Source: Anaeramoeba flamelloides
Taxonomy: Eukaryota; Metamonada; Anaeramoebidae
Length of the DNA stretch: 64,000 bases
Reading direction: 5' to 3'
Assembly (NCBI GenBank): GCA_027625915.1
Contig: JANTQA010000063.1
Coordinates: 6,839,501-6,903,500, forward strand
A program made the translations under genes and the position numbers. The notes below the pieces were generated by a model that searched no databases, was not told the DNA's origin, and saw nothing but the letters and a program-made list of their open reading frames with translations. Of the stretch, positions 22,220 to 33,929 are shown piece after piece (within the stretch, counting starts at the first letter, position 1; the number at the start of each line of letters is the position of its first letter).

Positions 22220-24025
22220 TTATTTTTCTTTTGGACTCCTTTTTTTTTTCTTTTTGTGTTTGGCTTTTTCATTTTCTTTTTCTTTTTTATTTCTCTTTTT
22301 CCTATTCGTTTTCACTTTATCTTTCTTCTTTCTTTTTTTCTTTGGCTTTTTCGGTTCCATTTTCTTGTTCTTCTTTTTTTTTTGTTTTTTTTTCTTTCGC
22401 ACATCTTTTTTTTCATTTTTGTCTTTTTCAGATTCTTCTTCGTTATAATATAAATCTGACTCTGTTTCTGTTTCTGTTTCTGTTTCTGTTTCTTTTTCTT
22501 TTCCAAATTTTTCTTTTTTCTTTTGTTTCTGTTTTCCTCTTTCTCTTTTTTTCCCTTTTTTCTCTTTCCTTTTTTTATCATTATTCCTTTTCTTATCTTT
22601 ATCTTTTTTTTCTCTTTTGTCTTCTTCAGAGTTTTCTTCGTTACCATATGTTTCATAGTCTGATTCTGTTTCTGATTCTGATTTTGATTTTTTCTTTTGC
22701 TTCTGTTTCCCTTCTTCTCTTTCTTCTTTCTCTTTTTCCTTCCCTTTGCCTTTCTCTTTCCTTTTCTTATCATTATTCCTTTTCTTATCTTTATCTTTTT
22801 TTTCTCTTCTGTCTTCTTCAGAGTTTTCTTCGTTATAATCTGATTCATAGTCTGATTCTGCTCTCAATTTTTTCTTTTGTTTCTGTTTTGTTGTTTTTTC
22901 TTTTTTCTTCTGTTCTTTCTCTTTTCCCTTAAACTTTGTTTTTTCTTTTTTTTTTCTATTTTTTTTCCCTTTTTCTCTCAACCTTTCCTTTTCCTTTTTC
23001 CTTTTCTTTTCTTTTACTCTTCTTTCTTTTTTGTCTTTTTCAGATTCTTCATCGTTATAATCTAATTCATACTCTGATTCTGTTTCTGTTTCTGTTTCTT
23101 TTCCCAATTTTTCTTTTATCTTTTGTTTCTGTTTTGCTCTTTTTCTTTCTCTTTTTTTGGTTCTTTTTCTTTTTCTTTTTTTGGTTCTTTCTTTTTTCTT
23201 TTTCTTCTTTCTTCTTTCTCTTTTCCTTTCTCTTTTTCTTTCTCTTTCTTTTTCCTTTTTCCTTTCTTCCAGTTTTTTTAATAATTCGTTTTTACAATCT
23301 GAACAATAATATTTGTTAGAAACATGAAAAATATTTTGATTGGAGTCTACATAAACTTTGTTTGAACAAAAATTATTTGAACAAAAAAGTTCATAAAGAG
23401 GACTTATAGAATATGTGTCTTTGGCTTCAATGGTCTTTTTCCCTTTTTGTTTCTTATTAATTACGTTTTGAACCTTAGTGCAGGCGTTTGTACAGATGTG
23501 TGTTTCCAAATAATTGTCAATCCCCTTTTTTCCCCGATTGGAGTTAATAAATCTGATACCTTCTTTAAAGTGTATTGAAGGGTCCGTAAATAGATAGTCC
23601 ACCCCTTGAATGTCAACTACAATCAACTTCCCTTTTGTGAATTCGTAAGTGAAGTGAGAAAAGGAGTGTGGTGAGGTATAGATCCCAAATCCTAATTTCC
23701 ATTTGTCATTGTTTGAATATTTTTTATAATCGCCCTTAATAAAGGGCTCAACGTTCATCCATTTGTTTTTATTACGATTCGGGAAATAAAAAACAAAACC
23801 TTGTAAAAAGTCAATAGTTTTGAATGGGTAATTTGAATTGTACTCATAGGAAAGCTTTTTGGAAATGTATTGAACAAGTAATTCTGAAAGGCACTTTTTC
23901 TTATTTTTGTTTTCATCCTTATGCATGTCTTTAAATTGCTTGGCTACTAGAGCTTTGTTGTGCTTATGATCATGAAGGCGATAAACCTTTCGAAAGGTTC
24001 CCTCACCAATAATTGTGTTGTCCAT
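22220..24025 (-). CDS. Alpha-kinase (MHCK/EEF2K type) with repetitive charged tail
   Basis: Alpha-kinases are atypical Ser/Thr kinases, such as the myosin heavy chain kinases of amoebae. From the ATG at 24025 the order is GEGTFRKVYRL (about 7-17), the ATP-site Lys in LVAKQF, a Glu in SELLVQY, FIKGDYKKYSNND, SHFTYEFTKGKLIVVDIQGV with TDPSIHF (the catalytic Asp-Pro region), the NRGKKG loop, and HICTNAC, the zinc-binding His/Cys signature. A small Cys cluster follows (CSNNFC..H..CSDC, about 215-250). The last 350 residues are Lys/Glu-rich. The frame stays open upstream to about 24160 without another ATG, and that extension looks like kinase-domain sequence (INPQTTIETILEKKRIRLIK). So the true start probably lies in an upstream exon, or a homopolymer count is wrong in the poly-A run at 24138-24162. 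Confidence 0.85.
   Translation of the reverse strand: MDNTIIGEGTFRKVYRLHDHKHNKALVAKQFKDMHKDENKNKKKCLSELLVQYISKKLSYEYNSNYPFKTIDFLQGFVFYFPNRNKNKWMNVEPFIKGDYKKYSNNDKWKLGFGIYTSPHSFSHFTYEFTKGKLIVVDIQGVDYLFTDPSIHFKEGIRFINSNRGKKGIDNYLETHICTNACTKVQNVINKKQKGKKTIEAKDTYSISPLYELFCSNNFCSNKVYVDSNQNIFHVSNKYYCSDCKNELLKKLEERKKEKERERKRERKRERRKKKKKKERTKKRKRKRTKKRERKRAKQKQKIKEKLGKETETETESEYELDYNDEESEKDKKERRVKEKKRKKEKERLREKGKKNRKKKEKTKFKGKEKEQKKKEKTTKQKQKKKLRAESDYESDYNEENSEEDRREKKDKDKKRNNDKKRKEKGKGKEKEKEEREEGKQKQKKKSKSESETESDYETYGNEENSEEDKREKKDKDKKRNNDKKRKEKKGKKRERGKQKQKKKEKFGKEKETETETETETESDLYYNEEESEKDKNEKKDVRKKKKQKKKKNKKMEPKKPKKKRKKKDKVKTNRKKRNKKEKENEKAKHKKKKKRSPKEK
22380..23300 (-). repeat. Four tandem repeats in the alpha-kinase tail
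   Basis: Each unit of about 55-75 residues has KQKQKKK, an acidic Ser/Glu/Thr/Tyr block (forms of ETESDYE), NEENSEEDKREKKDKDKK, and RNNDKKRKEK. The acidic blocks lie near 22440-22500, 22650-22680, 22830-22865 and 23055-23105. The two middle units are nearly identical over RREKKDKDKKRNNDKKRKEK, so duplication was recent. The Ser/Asp/Glu blocks look like casein-kinase-2-type sites (inference). Confidence 0.8.
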
Positions 24026-24952
24026 CACAATCTTTGTTTTCTTTTTAATAAGTCTGATCCTTTTTTTTTCTAAGATTGTTTCAATTGTTGTTTGTGGATT
24101 GATGTAATAATAATATGCGTCTTCTTTTTCATTTTTCTTTTTTTTTTTTTTTTTTTTTTTTTATTATTGCCCTCTTTTTCTTTATTTTTTTCTTGATTTT
24201 TTTTCTTGATTTTTTTCTTTTTTTTGTTTGGCTATCATATTTTTTAGTTATATAAATTAATAGGTTGGAATTAAGATAAAATAATTTATTAAATTTGTAA
24301 CTCATAATATGTTGTTTTAATTCATTTTATGAATTGAAACCGATATTTAATTTTAAAAGAAGAATTACTTTTTGAAACTTTTTTTAGGTTAGTCAATACT
24401 GTGGGATTCTAATTAAATAAAATTTTAAATTTCATCTCCAACTTCAAAAATTCAATAATAAAGAGAAGAAATAAAGAAGAGACAGTTTTCCTTTTTAATT
24501 ACCTTGTGAAGAACTTTTTATTTTTTCTATTAATAGAGAATAAACATTCTTTTAGGGAAATTGAAATATTTTTTTTAATCTTTCACAGCAATAATCGCAG
24601 ATCAATTTCATTTTATTTCGACTAGTTTCAAAATATTTCAGAATCATGAACATAGCCCATCACATGGTGTAAAAATTATCAATCAAAAGGTAAATATTTC
24701 TCAAAAAAAAAACTTTATTTGTGATGAATTCGAACGATTGAAATCAAATTCTTAACAATATCAAATTAAAGAGTTTTCAAAAATTGTGTAATTTTTAATT
24801 TAATTATTTGAATTGAATTGAAATAAGCCTTTTAAACATAAAATTGATAAACCCATTGAATCGAATTTTATGAAAGTGTAAAAATAAAACTTTTTTCACA
24901 AGATCATGTTTTGGTATTAATATAATTATTTTACACTAATAAGTTTCAACTA

Positions 24953-24993
24953 AACTCCCTTTCAAACATTGTGACTCATCTGAAATACTCACT

Positions 24994-25033
<40 letters not shown>

Positions 25034-25400
25034 TTGTGTTCAAGAACAATTAATTATTAAATCTTATTACTGATTTAATTTTAAATTATTCTAAACATAA
25101 AAAAACATGATATCCTATAAATTAAAAAAAATAAAACCAAAAACTTGAAAAAAAGTTAGTCACAATTTTTGAAATGAGCCTTAAGGATTTTTTATAACTG
25201 AAACTTAACTGAAAAAAAGCATGAACAATAATATTTTTTACTAAGTATTCAATTCATTTTAAAAAAGACATTATATAGTCTCAATTTTCTTAGTGATTAT
25301 TTATCTTTTCGAAGATCTTTTTTTTTTTTTCCAACATGACCTTTTGTAAAAGAAAGTATCAAAAAGAAAAATTTTTCAAAAAGAAAAAGATTGAAAAACA
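24953..25400 (+). repeat. Dispersed repeat, family E, copy 3
   Basis: It starts with ccctttcaaacattgtgact and continues with ttagtcacaatttttgaaat and gacattatatagtctcaatt, parallel to copy 1. It is interrupted by an (AT)n run near 24996. Similarity continues weakly to about 25615. Confidence 0.6.
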
Positions 25401-25699
25401 AAAATTTGTAAAAACAATAAACAAAATTTTAACAAATGAAATGATGATTTTAATTAAATTAGAAAAAAAGCAAATAAAAAAATTTTGAAAAAATAAAAAA
25501 TTTGAAAAAGCAAAATAAAATTTATAAGAAATTAGAAAAAATGATTCTGATCTAAAAATTGAAAATATTTTTTCGATAAGAATACTGAAATAAACCCTAA
25601 AATAGTACAACTTCCATTAACATTATAAAGTTATCCAAAATTTTTGAAATTTAGTTTACATTTCGAGATCAATATTTGAAAGATATTTTATTTGTTACT

Positions 25700-25922
25700 G
25701 TTTTAATAAAATTGGAATAACACTTTTTTACCTAGTGAATTTAGATCTTGTAATTAAAAAAGATTTACAAATGAATTACGTGTAAAAAAAAAATTGAAAA
25801 AAAAAAAAGAGTTAAAATAATTTCAATTTTGAAATTTCCTACATAAATTTTTTTGTTCTAACATTTTAAACATATGTAATTCACTTACCACAGCTGGGTC
25901 CTTTGGCTGGAAAATTGTTTAT
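25700..25922 (+). repeat. TIR element, family A, copy 4 (right part only)
   Basis: It matches the distal 220 bp of copies 1 and 2: taacacttttttacctagtg, gatcttgtaattaaaaaaga, and the terminus cagctgggtcctttggctgg. The left half is absent or too diverged to see. Confidence 0.6.
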
Positions 25923-26497
25923 TAGTAATGATTGAATTGACACATATGAGATATATTTCAAAATAAGTTCACTGAAATATTTCAAAAAAATGAAAAAAAA
26001 TTTGCACTTTTTTGGAGAAAACAAGACACAAAAAAATGAAAATATGGTTATGCACAAAGTTTTTTTAAAACAATAAAATATATTTATATCTTTTCCATTT
26101 AAATGGAAATTTTGTCAAGATTAAATCTCTTTTTGAATAAAAAAACGATTTTTGTTATCATAAAGAAGAAAATTTCAACCAATTTTCACTTCAAAATATT
26201 ATATATAAAATCGGGATAAGAAAGTTTAATATCGTTGATTAAGTAATAGAATACTAACAAACAAATTTGATTATTATTAAGAACTAATAAATGATAAATA
26301 ACAATTTTGGATGTTCGAATAATTTTATTAGAATAAAGATATTTAAAAATAAATTTTATTCCACTCTTTTGGATATAGCTTATGTTTAAATTTGGTAATT
26401 TATTTAGTTATTCTTGTTTAGTTGCAAAGCAAATAATGAACATGGAATAAATAGTTTAATTGATCAAAAAAAAAAAATGAATTAATTGAAGTCTGTA

Positions 26498-26534
<37 letters not shown>

Positions 26535-27674
26535 ACAATTGTTGAAAGATTTCGATTATATCTATACAAAATATTATTAAGTGAATGATTTTGAAGAAGA
26601 TTAATAAAAACCTTTGGTTTCGATTTCAAAAATATAAATATTATTAAAATTATTATATTTATGATTTATCAAAACAAGTCAAATCAAATCCTGAAAAGAT
26701 ATTTGGTTGTTTAACTAAGGTTTATCTTAGTTTTTTTGATTATTTTACCTCGTTAAGGTATTATCATATATCACATAGAAGTCTAAAATCAAAGTGTGTT
26801 ATTATGGAAAGTAAATAATTTTCATGTTCCATAATCCGAATGTCTCTAAAAATTTGATTAGCAAAATATTATTTTTTGTTGATCTCATCAATTAAAAATA
26901 ATTCTTCGTATTAGTAAAAAATTCCAAAAATTTCAGAAAAAAATCCACATATTGACACAAATTTAAAGGTTGAATTATCAATATTCAAACTTCAAATTTT
27001 GCAAAATATCTTTCTTAAATCTGTGGGAAAATGTGGTTTAGTTGCTAAAAAATTCTATTTTGTTTAAAAAATTAAATAATTAATTTAATAGATTATTTTG
27101 GCAAATTATTTTTAAATAATCTAAAATTAATTGGAAATGTAAAAACTAGTTTTATTAGAAAGGAAAACAAAATAATCATTATTTTGGGTTTTTATGTTGA
27201 TGATTATTGAGTTAATCTTTGAAATTAAAAAATAGAAAATAGAGTTACTTTGATGATTCTAAATACTGATAAATTCAAATTAATAACGAAAAATTTTTTA
27301 CTTCATTTTCCTTTTTAAATCTTTTTTTTAATCATTTTGAATATAGCATTTTTTTGTCTTAAATGTTAAGAAATTTTACAAAATTGGTTGTTCCTTATAA
27401 ATATTCTTACTCTCCAGTTGTTTTAAAAGTTAAACGACCAGATTACAAAAATGGAAATTTAACGAAAAATTTCATGAAATTAATTTGAATTTATCAGTAT
27501 TGGTTTGTTAAATACTCAAATACAGTTATTTTGGTACCTATCTTTAGATTTTGAAAAGGAATTAAAAAAAAAAAATCCAAAAATGAAAGTTTTTAATCGT
27601 GATCATTAGTAAAAATATCCAATAATTTATTGTGCAATAAGATTATTTATAGATTTTTTAGAGAAATTTAAAAT

Positions 27675-29455
27675 ATGGAGAAAACTAATACCATCCACTT
27701 TCAATTACAAAATAATTTAATTGCTGATGAATCTAGGGCGAAGTTCATCCTTGAAACAAACAAAATTCAAAAAGAAAGTGAAAATTATCACAAATACTGT
27801 AAAAATTTTGTAATTGTAATCTCTTATTCAAATATTTGAGATCTTAAGGGTTATTGGAAAAGTTTTTATTTTTTGTTGTCTGAAAATGATACAATAAAAT
27901 GAACAAATCGAGTTGATATCTTTGTATTAATTTTTTTTGTTTTGTATTGTTTTACTTGTTGGTAATCAGGACTGAATTTTGTATTTTTCTATTAGTTCCC
28001 GGAGTGGTGGATTAATTTAAATTTTCGTTTGTTATTCCGTCTAGATGTTAAAAACAGCCTTAAGGGGGTAGTATTTTTTAAAAATAAAATGAAATCTTGA
28101 TGTGATCTGGAAAAATATTTTTTTGTAATTTGTGTTTCAACTTATGAAATAGGTGTATTAACCCCATCTTAACAATTTATAAATTTGATCTCTTTTTTGA
28201 AATTCAAAATTCACATGTTTCCAATATAAATGAAAAAAGGTAACCAATATTATTTTTATTAAGCAATTAAGTTAATTCTTGAAAATGGGAAAACATATTT
28301 TTCGTTTTATGTTGTTGGAAAGTATTGATTTTGATTGAAAATTTTTTTATTTTTGTTATTATTTTTAATAATTTTTATTTCAATCTAAATATCAACCAAT
28401 AAAACTATTAAGTACATGTGATTAAATAACTATGGATATTTGATATAAGTTTAACAACAATTCATCAATGGAATTTTGCCATTTATTAAGCAAAAATTTT
28501 TTATTTTAAGGTTTTTAAAAAAAGTGGTTTTCTGGTTTTCAAAAAATGAAAAAAGAAAATGAAAAAAAAATTTCGAATAATTTTCAATTTTGAAACAAAT
28601 TGTTTGGTCTTATTCACAAGAATCCTTATAACGATTCGAATCATTTTTGGCAGAAAAAAATTGATTTTGAATTTTGAGGATAAAATTACAAAATTCCCAA
28701 ATATCTTCACGAAAATTTTATTTTGAAAAATCGAATTTTATCTTCTAGTAAAAACACAATTTCTTGGTAAAATTTTTAAATGACTTTAAAAATTTTAATT
28801 ATTATAACGATCCTTCTTCAAAAAATCCAATTATTTTTCAATCGTTTGAATATATCATTTTTTTGGTTAACTAAAGGAATTATTTCCAAAAAAGAAAAAA
28901 AAATCTTTATATTAATATTCCTGGCAACAAAGACTTGTTATTGTTGAATAATGATCGAAATGGCAATAAATAGTGTAAAAGCTTGTTATAGTGTAATAAA
29001 TAAAATGAATTTAATTGTTTTTCTTTTTCGGAAAAAATGGATTAAAAAATTGATCTCTTCAAAAAAAATATATGTTTTGAGTTTAATAGTCGATCAGAAT
29101 TTTTTGACCCTTGGCATATACATAATTTGTAAGTAGAGAATATCATCAATAGCATATTTTAAAATTTTTCCCTTGTTGTTGGAGTACTGATCCATTAATT
29201 AATTTATTTTTAAACAAAAATCCACTTTTATTACCCGATAGACAATCCTTTTATCAGAATATTAGGTTTCTAAAGAGAACTACATGAATTTTTTTGAATT
29301 ACCCATTTGTGTTGATTTAAGATTGAAGAAGAAGATGTTTGGATAGGAAGAAAAAACAAAAATAAAGAAAAATATAAAATATTACTTTTTGTTTTTTTTT
29401 GTTAATTTTTTCTTCTAGCATTTTGGAAATGTTGCAGAAAAAAGATCCTAATTAA
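27675..29455 (+). CDS. Predicted four-exon gene for a 96-residue protein
   Basis: Predicted exons: 27675-27809 (ATG start; donor GTAATT), 27996-28067 (acceptor CTATTAG; donor GTAGTA), 29082-29128 (acceptor TTTTGAG; donor GTAAGT) and 29419-29455 (acceptor TTCTTCTAG; stop TAA). The lengths 135+72+47+37 sum to 291, and all phases agree. The exons look coding (RAKFILETNKIQKES; FPEWWINLNFRLLFRLDVK; EFFDPWHIHN; ILEMLQKKDPN), while the introns do not. I do not recognise the protein. The second intron (28068-29081) carries an inverted copy of repeat family I at 28500-28760. Weakest point: the acceptor of exon 3, which lacks a pyrimidine tract; a further exon could sit in that intron. Standing alone, exons 1 and 2 are the best supported. 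Confidence 0.42.
28500..28760 (-). repeat. Dispersed repeat, family I, copy 2
   Basis: It is the reverse complement of 18010-18240. Conserved blocks are attttatcctcaaaattcaa, ataaggattcttgtgaata and tttttgaaaaccag. A minus-strand open frame of 69 codons here is partly matched in translation by copy 1, so the family may once have been coding, but no product is recognisable. Confidence 0.6.
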
Positions 29456-30264
29456 AAAAAAAATTGTCCATAAAAAAGAGAAAGGAAAAAAGGTGTTAAA
29501 ATTTTGTGTTTTGGTGAGTAAAAGGTTGATAAAATTAAGATTAACAAAAAGATTTTTTCTTGAAAAAACAAAATAATTGTTTTTTTTTTGTAAATCAATG
29601 AAGATTATAACCATAGTTAGATCGTATGAAAAAATCATGTTAAAAGAAATAAAATATTAAAGTTTATCTGTTTTGTTTGTCAAGAATGGATAATGACAAA
29701 AAAGAAACAAAAGGATTGAATTAACATAGATTATTTTTGTTTTTTATTCATTTTTTATAATTTTGTTTTTCTAAACAAAAAAAGAACAACAAACAAAAAG
29801 TATTTTTCTTAACACCTTGATCTTGTTTATTTTGTTTTTTTTTTATTGTTTTTTTTTTTTTTACGTTTGTAGCTTCAGGATTCATTTTGGTTGAAATAAG
29901 AGAAAAATTTTCTTATAGAAGCAGATGAAATTCGTTGAAAGGTTTGTAATAAAAAAAATTTGTTTCTTTTGGTAAAAGGGTGTAAAGAAAACAAACGTGA
30001 AAATAAAATTTTACTTTGTGGGTTTGTTTGGAATGCAATAAAAATTTTGTAAAAATACGAAAGGTTCAAAAAATAAATTAAAAAATGATTCTCAAAATAA
30101 TTGGAAAAGACTTTGGTGTTTTTTGGACAAATTTTATTTTCTTTGTTTCAAAATAAATGAAATGATTTGAGTGACCATAGATTTAATTATTTAAATCACT
30201 AAAAACGTCTTTTAATAAAGTGAAATGTAAAGTTTGTAAAACTTTACTTGAAAGGTTTCTATTG
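29456..30264. other. Gene-poor AT-rich stretch
   Basis: Rich in A/G runs such as gaaaaac and aaaagaaac. No gene or defined repeat is recognised. Confidence 0.45.
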
Positions 30265-30745
30265 TACTGTAGTCAAAATAAAGCGTGCCAAAAAATATAA
30301 TGCGTGTTTCAAAATAAAAAGCGTGTTTTTTTGTTATAGTTGACCTATACCTTAACCAATGAAAGAAACCAATAATAAACCCTAAAAAATATGGTACTGG
30401 TTTCTTAAAGTTCTATTATTTAAAAAGAAATTCTAAAAATGAAGTATCAAATTGGAAAATTTATCTCAAAAAATAGAGTAACTTTTTAAGAAAATTTTAA
30501 TCATCAAAAAAACCAAAAATTTCAAAAAAATTGGGAATATTATGAAAAATTTTCAATTATTTGCGTGAATAATTTAAATTTTACTGAAAATAACCAGACC
30601 TTTACTTTCAAAATTGATTTGTACTTAGATATACTATTGGAAAGTTAGATTGGACATTGCCTTGGTATAAGAATAAAAAAAATCACGGATAATATTTTGA
30701 AACACGGATTATAGTCGTTGTGCACGCATTATTTTGATCACTGTA
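30265..30745 (+). repeat. TIR element, family C, copy 1 (mariner-like MITE)
   Basis: The left end is TACTGTAGTCAAAATAAAGC and the right end reads, on the other strand, TACAGTGATCAAAATAATGC, about 80% identical. A CAGT-type terminus next to TA is typical of Tc1/mariner elements. Subterminal copies of the motif GCGTG, mostly followed by TTTCAAAATA, occur three times at the left end and, more diverged, at the right. There is no transposase. It matches 34998-35474 and, inverted, 52785-53267. Confidence 0.7.
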
Positions 30746-30859
30746 TATTGTAAACAGTTTCACTAAGCTTTTATAAATATTGAAATAATACTTAATTCTA
30801 AAAGTGGTCTATTTAATGTCTTATTATGGAAAAAAATTGTCAAATTGGTTTTAATTGGA

Positions 30860-31110
30860 AAAGATTTTAAGGGTGTCAGTACATTTTACCAATTTTGAAT
30901 ACTAAAGTTTATCCCAAACTGAATAATTCTAATCATTTCTTTAACCAAATATATTGATTTTTTAATAAATATGGAACTGAAATATATCCCTGTTGGATAA
31001 ATTTTCATTTCAATTAAAAAAAGGAAACCAAAAAAATGAAAAAATAGATCAAGAAACAATAAATAAAATCATTTATTTTTGATCTTGTTGGTAACATTTA
31101 ATATAATTAC
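30860..31110 (+). repeat. Dispersed repeat, family F (partial)
   Basis: The opening ttaagggtgtcagtacattt parallels 16060 and 39850. The stretch ending in gatcaagaaacaataaa and atcatttatttttgatct parallels 40040-40090. Confidence 0.45.
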
Positions 31111-31323
31111 TACTTATGTACATGAATTTATTTTTAATTCTGAATGTGAAAACTGTTGTTTGAATAAAGTTTTGATTTTCATAGAATACATTCTATTTCT
31201 AAATCATTTCCTTAAAATGGATTATCAAATCCATATTTTCAATTAATTCGTCTAAATCTTGTTTTGGTTTAGAATAGGGTATATTTTTAAATTCTTCTTC
31301 ATAATTAAAGATTTATTTGATAT

Positions 31324-32028
31324 ATAAACTCTGTTTCAGTCAAAGGGGCCCAACGTTTTTTTCAAATATCAATTATTTTATATAATTGACCTTTGAAGAA
31401 CAAATAAGAAAATAAACAGAATAATACACCTCAAAGAAATGTTGATACATGTCTGATAGAAAACTAATAAATCAATAGCTTTTCTTAAAAATTGAAAAAC
31501 TCAAATTCTTAGGGCCCTATTGAGAAAAACAACGATGTTCGTTTTGAACTTCTACTGGTATTTGAATAATAAATATCAAACATTTTTCACTTCATTTTTC
31601 ATACTTTTCTTTTAGAAATCAAGTTCCCCAAACAAAGTTTGTTGGTATTTGTGGTCTCTATTTGAAAAAGGAAATGAAAATGAAGTGAAAATTTTTCACA
31701 TTTATTAAACAAATATCAAGATCAAAGATCAAATTGAATTCCAATAGAAATCAATATGATTTCTCAGCAATCTTTACATGGTTTCAATGACATTAGAATA
31801 ACAAGTTTTGACCAAGTGACTATTGATCTTGCAATAAAAAATTTTTTTGGGACTGAATTAAGTTTCAAAAAAAAAAAAAAAAAAACAAAAATGTGTAGAA
31901 ATGTGAAAAAATGTTTTCAATTTTAAAAATTTTTAAAATAAAATTTTTCTTCTAATATCTATGCAAACCCTTTAAACACGTGTATTATACCATTACAACT
32001 GGGCCCCTTTGACTGAAAAATAGTTTAT
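31324..32028 (+). repeat. TIR element, family A, copy 2 (best preserved)
   Basis: The termini include a perfect 14-base inverted repeat, CAGTCAAAGGGGCCCA-type at about 31336 and its complement near 31999-32014. Similarity extends outward to ATAAACT on both sides. The interior is 700 bp, AT-rich and non-coding. It is the copy to use as reference for 1101-1815, 25700-25922, 47715-48437 and 63019-63310. The long unit, TIRs and lack of a frame point to a MITE-type DNA transposon; the superfamily is not assignable from the termini. Confidence 0.75.
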
Positions 32029-32099
32029 GTTTTATTTTAATAATTTTTTTTTAACATTAAATTGAAAACTCAAAATTATTTTAAATTATGAAATAACTT

Positions 32100-33330
32100 T
32101 TTTTTTCAATTTAGTTGTTCTTTGGGTTGAATCTTGTTTAGTTTTTTTTTTGATTTCAATAATTCAATTTCTTTTACTTTCGTTTTTGAAATAATATCCC
32201 TTGTTTAGCTTGGTTTCATGAAAACTTTTTAAAAAGACTTTTAATATCAAATTTGTAAAAAAAAAATGTTTTTGTAAAAGACTTATAAATACAATAATAA
32301 AGAGAATTACAAGATAATGACTTTTTTGGGTTCATCCAAATTAAGATGAAAAAAAAAACATATTTAAAAATAGGATTTTATTTTTTTTTTTTTCATTTCT
32401 GATTTCAACAAATTTATCTGGGAATGTGGTCTTACTTGTTTGATCTTGAAGAAGAAAAAAATAATTCAAAGGTATACATATTCCATACTTTTTTTTTGGT
32501 TTGTTTGGTGATTAATTTCCAGTTCCCCTAAATATATATCTTGACTAAATTTTAAGATTTCTCACACTATTAAGACAGTTAAAAGAATCACAATTAGACA
32601 ATTTATTTCAAATTGGTAAATAATTTCGATTGTTAAAAAATTTGAAAATAGATATTAATCTTTTCATTTTTTTATTTTCATTTCATTTTTTTTGAATTAA
32701 ATAACCAATTTTGTTCTATCAATAATTTCATGGTTGATTGATATTAGGTAAAAGTGGTGTTCTTTTAATTGAAAAATTCAAAGAAAATTAGTTGTTGATA
32801 TCTAAATTTTGATCGATCAATAATGTTAATAGAATATTAAAAATTTATGAATGTATTTTTTTGTTGTTCTCTCTCCAAAATTTTAAACACAACGATAATT
32901 TATTTATTAATATTAATTTATTCTTTTGTTTTGTAAAGATGGTGATTAATAAATCATAACATTCCAATTACTTAATGGTTCAAATAGGGGATGGTTCTTA
33001 TTTTAGTGTTTCTTTTAGAATTATTTAAATAGAATTTTTTTTTTACAAATTAAAGTATGGTGTGTGAAAATTTTTAAATTGAGTTTAAATTGATAAAATA
33101 ATTTAAAAAAAAAACAATCTTTAATCACACCAAAAGTTAAAAAATTATAAAAGAAAAGATTCATTTCTGATCTACTTTGGTTAAAGTCCTAAATAGAGAA
33201 GCAAATAATATTTTGGTTTCAAAGTTTCAATATCTCATGTAACTCAAAAAATCTTTTTTCAATAAGGTTGTTGTAATAATTTTTTTTCAAAATGACAAAA
33301 TGTACATTCCTCCTTTATAGAATATTTTTC
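32100..33330 (+). repeat. Dispersed repeat, family J
   Basis: It parallels 16600-17330 through gatttcaacaaatttatctg, the block ending gtttcaaagtttcaatatct, and flanking T-runs. It is old and heavily diverged, with no frame. Confidence 0.45.
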
Positions 33331-33929
33331 AATTGTTATTTATACTTCTTGTCCATTGATCAATAAAGATATGTGAAACTGAAGTCTCCGAAACCTGATT
33401 AATTTCAATTTTTAAAATCTTAAAACTAATTGCTGTAAGTTTAACATGCGAAAATTTGCAAGATATGTCAACTCCCAATTTTACAAAAATCAAAATTATT
33501 TCCAATATGAATGAAATTAGATATATGGGGTTTTTTGAACTCTTTTGGCTGTGTTTAAAATTTTTGAATTTAGTTTAGTTGAATAATCAATTAATTTTAA
33601 AAGAGTGTTTTTTGAAATATAATTGTCATAAAATTTTGTTGGATTTTTTTTTTTTTTTCAATTCTAATATTTACTTTTTATTTAAGATTCCAAGTTACAA
33701 AATGTAGAAAATACACCAGATTCGAAACAATAAAATCAGAAATTGTAAATAAAAATCATTTTTTTGAAATTACTTATTTATAAAAGGAAAATAAAAAGTA
33801 AGTGAATTTTTTTTTTCAATTAAAATTTCAAATACTAGTATATTATAATTGATTGTAAAAATAATTTCTCAGTTAAGAGTGAAAATTATAAACTTATTAT
33901 TCATATACATAATCAATATTAGCCTTTGG
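33331..33929. other. Gene-poor AT-rich stretch
   Basis: I see nothing in it beyond homopolymers. Confidence 0.45.

Larger units (their letters stand above)
24164..27674. other. Gene-poor stretch of repeats and microsatellites
   Basis: Besides the family E and A copies listed separately, it holds (AT)n runs at about 24996-25029 and 26503-26531. Nothing coding is supported. The minus-strand open stretch at 25359-25610 lies in the family E repeat and is a composition effect. Confidence 0.5.

Noticed and set aside
22215-23319. Long + strand open frames rich in Phe, Ser and Leu opposite the alpha-kinase tail
   Set aside because: They are the complement of Lys/Glu codons of the tail; no start context and no domain.
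28951-29136. + strand frame of 61 codons
   Set aside because: The neighbouring frame (exon 29082-29128) has better composition and uses the GTAAGT donor in phase with the last exon.
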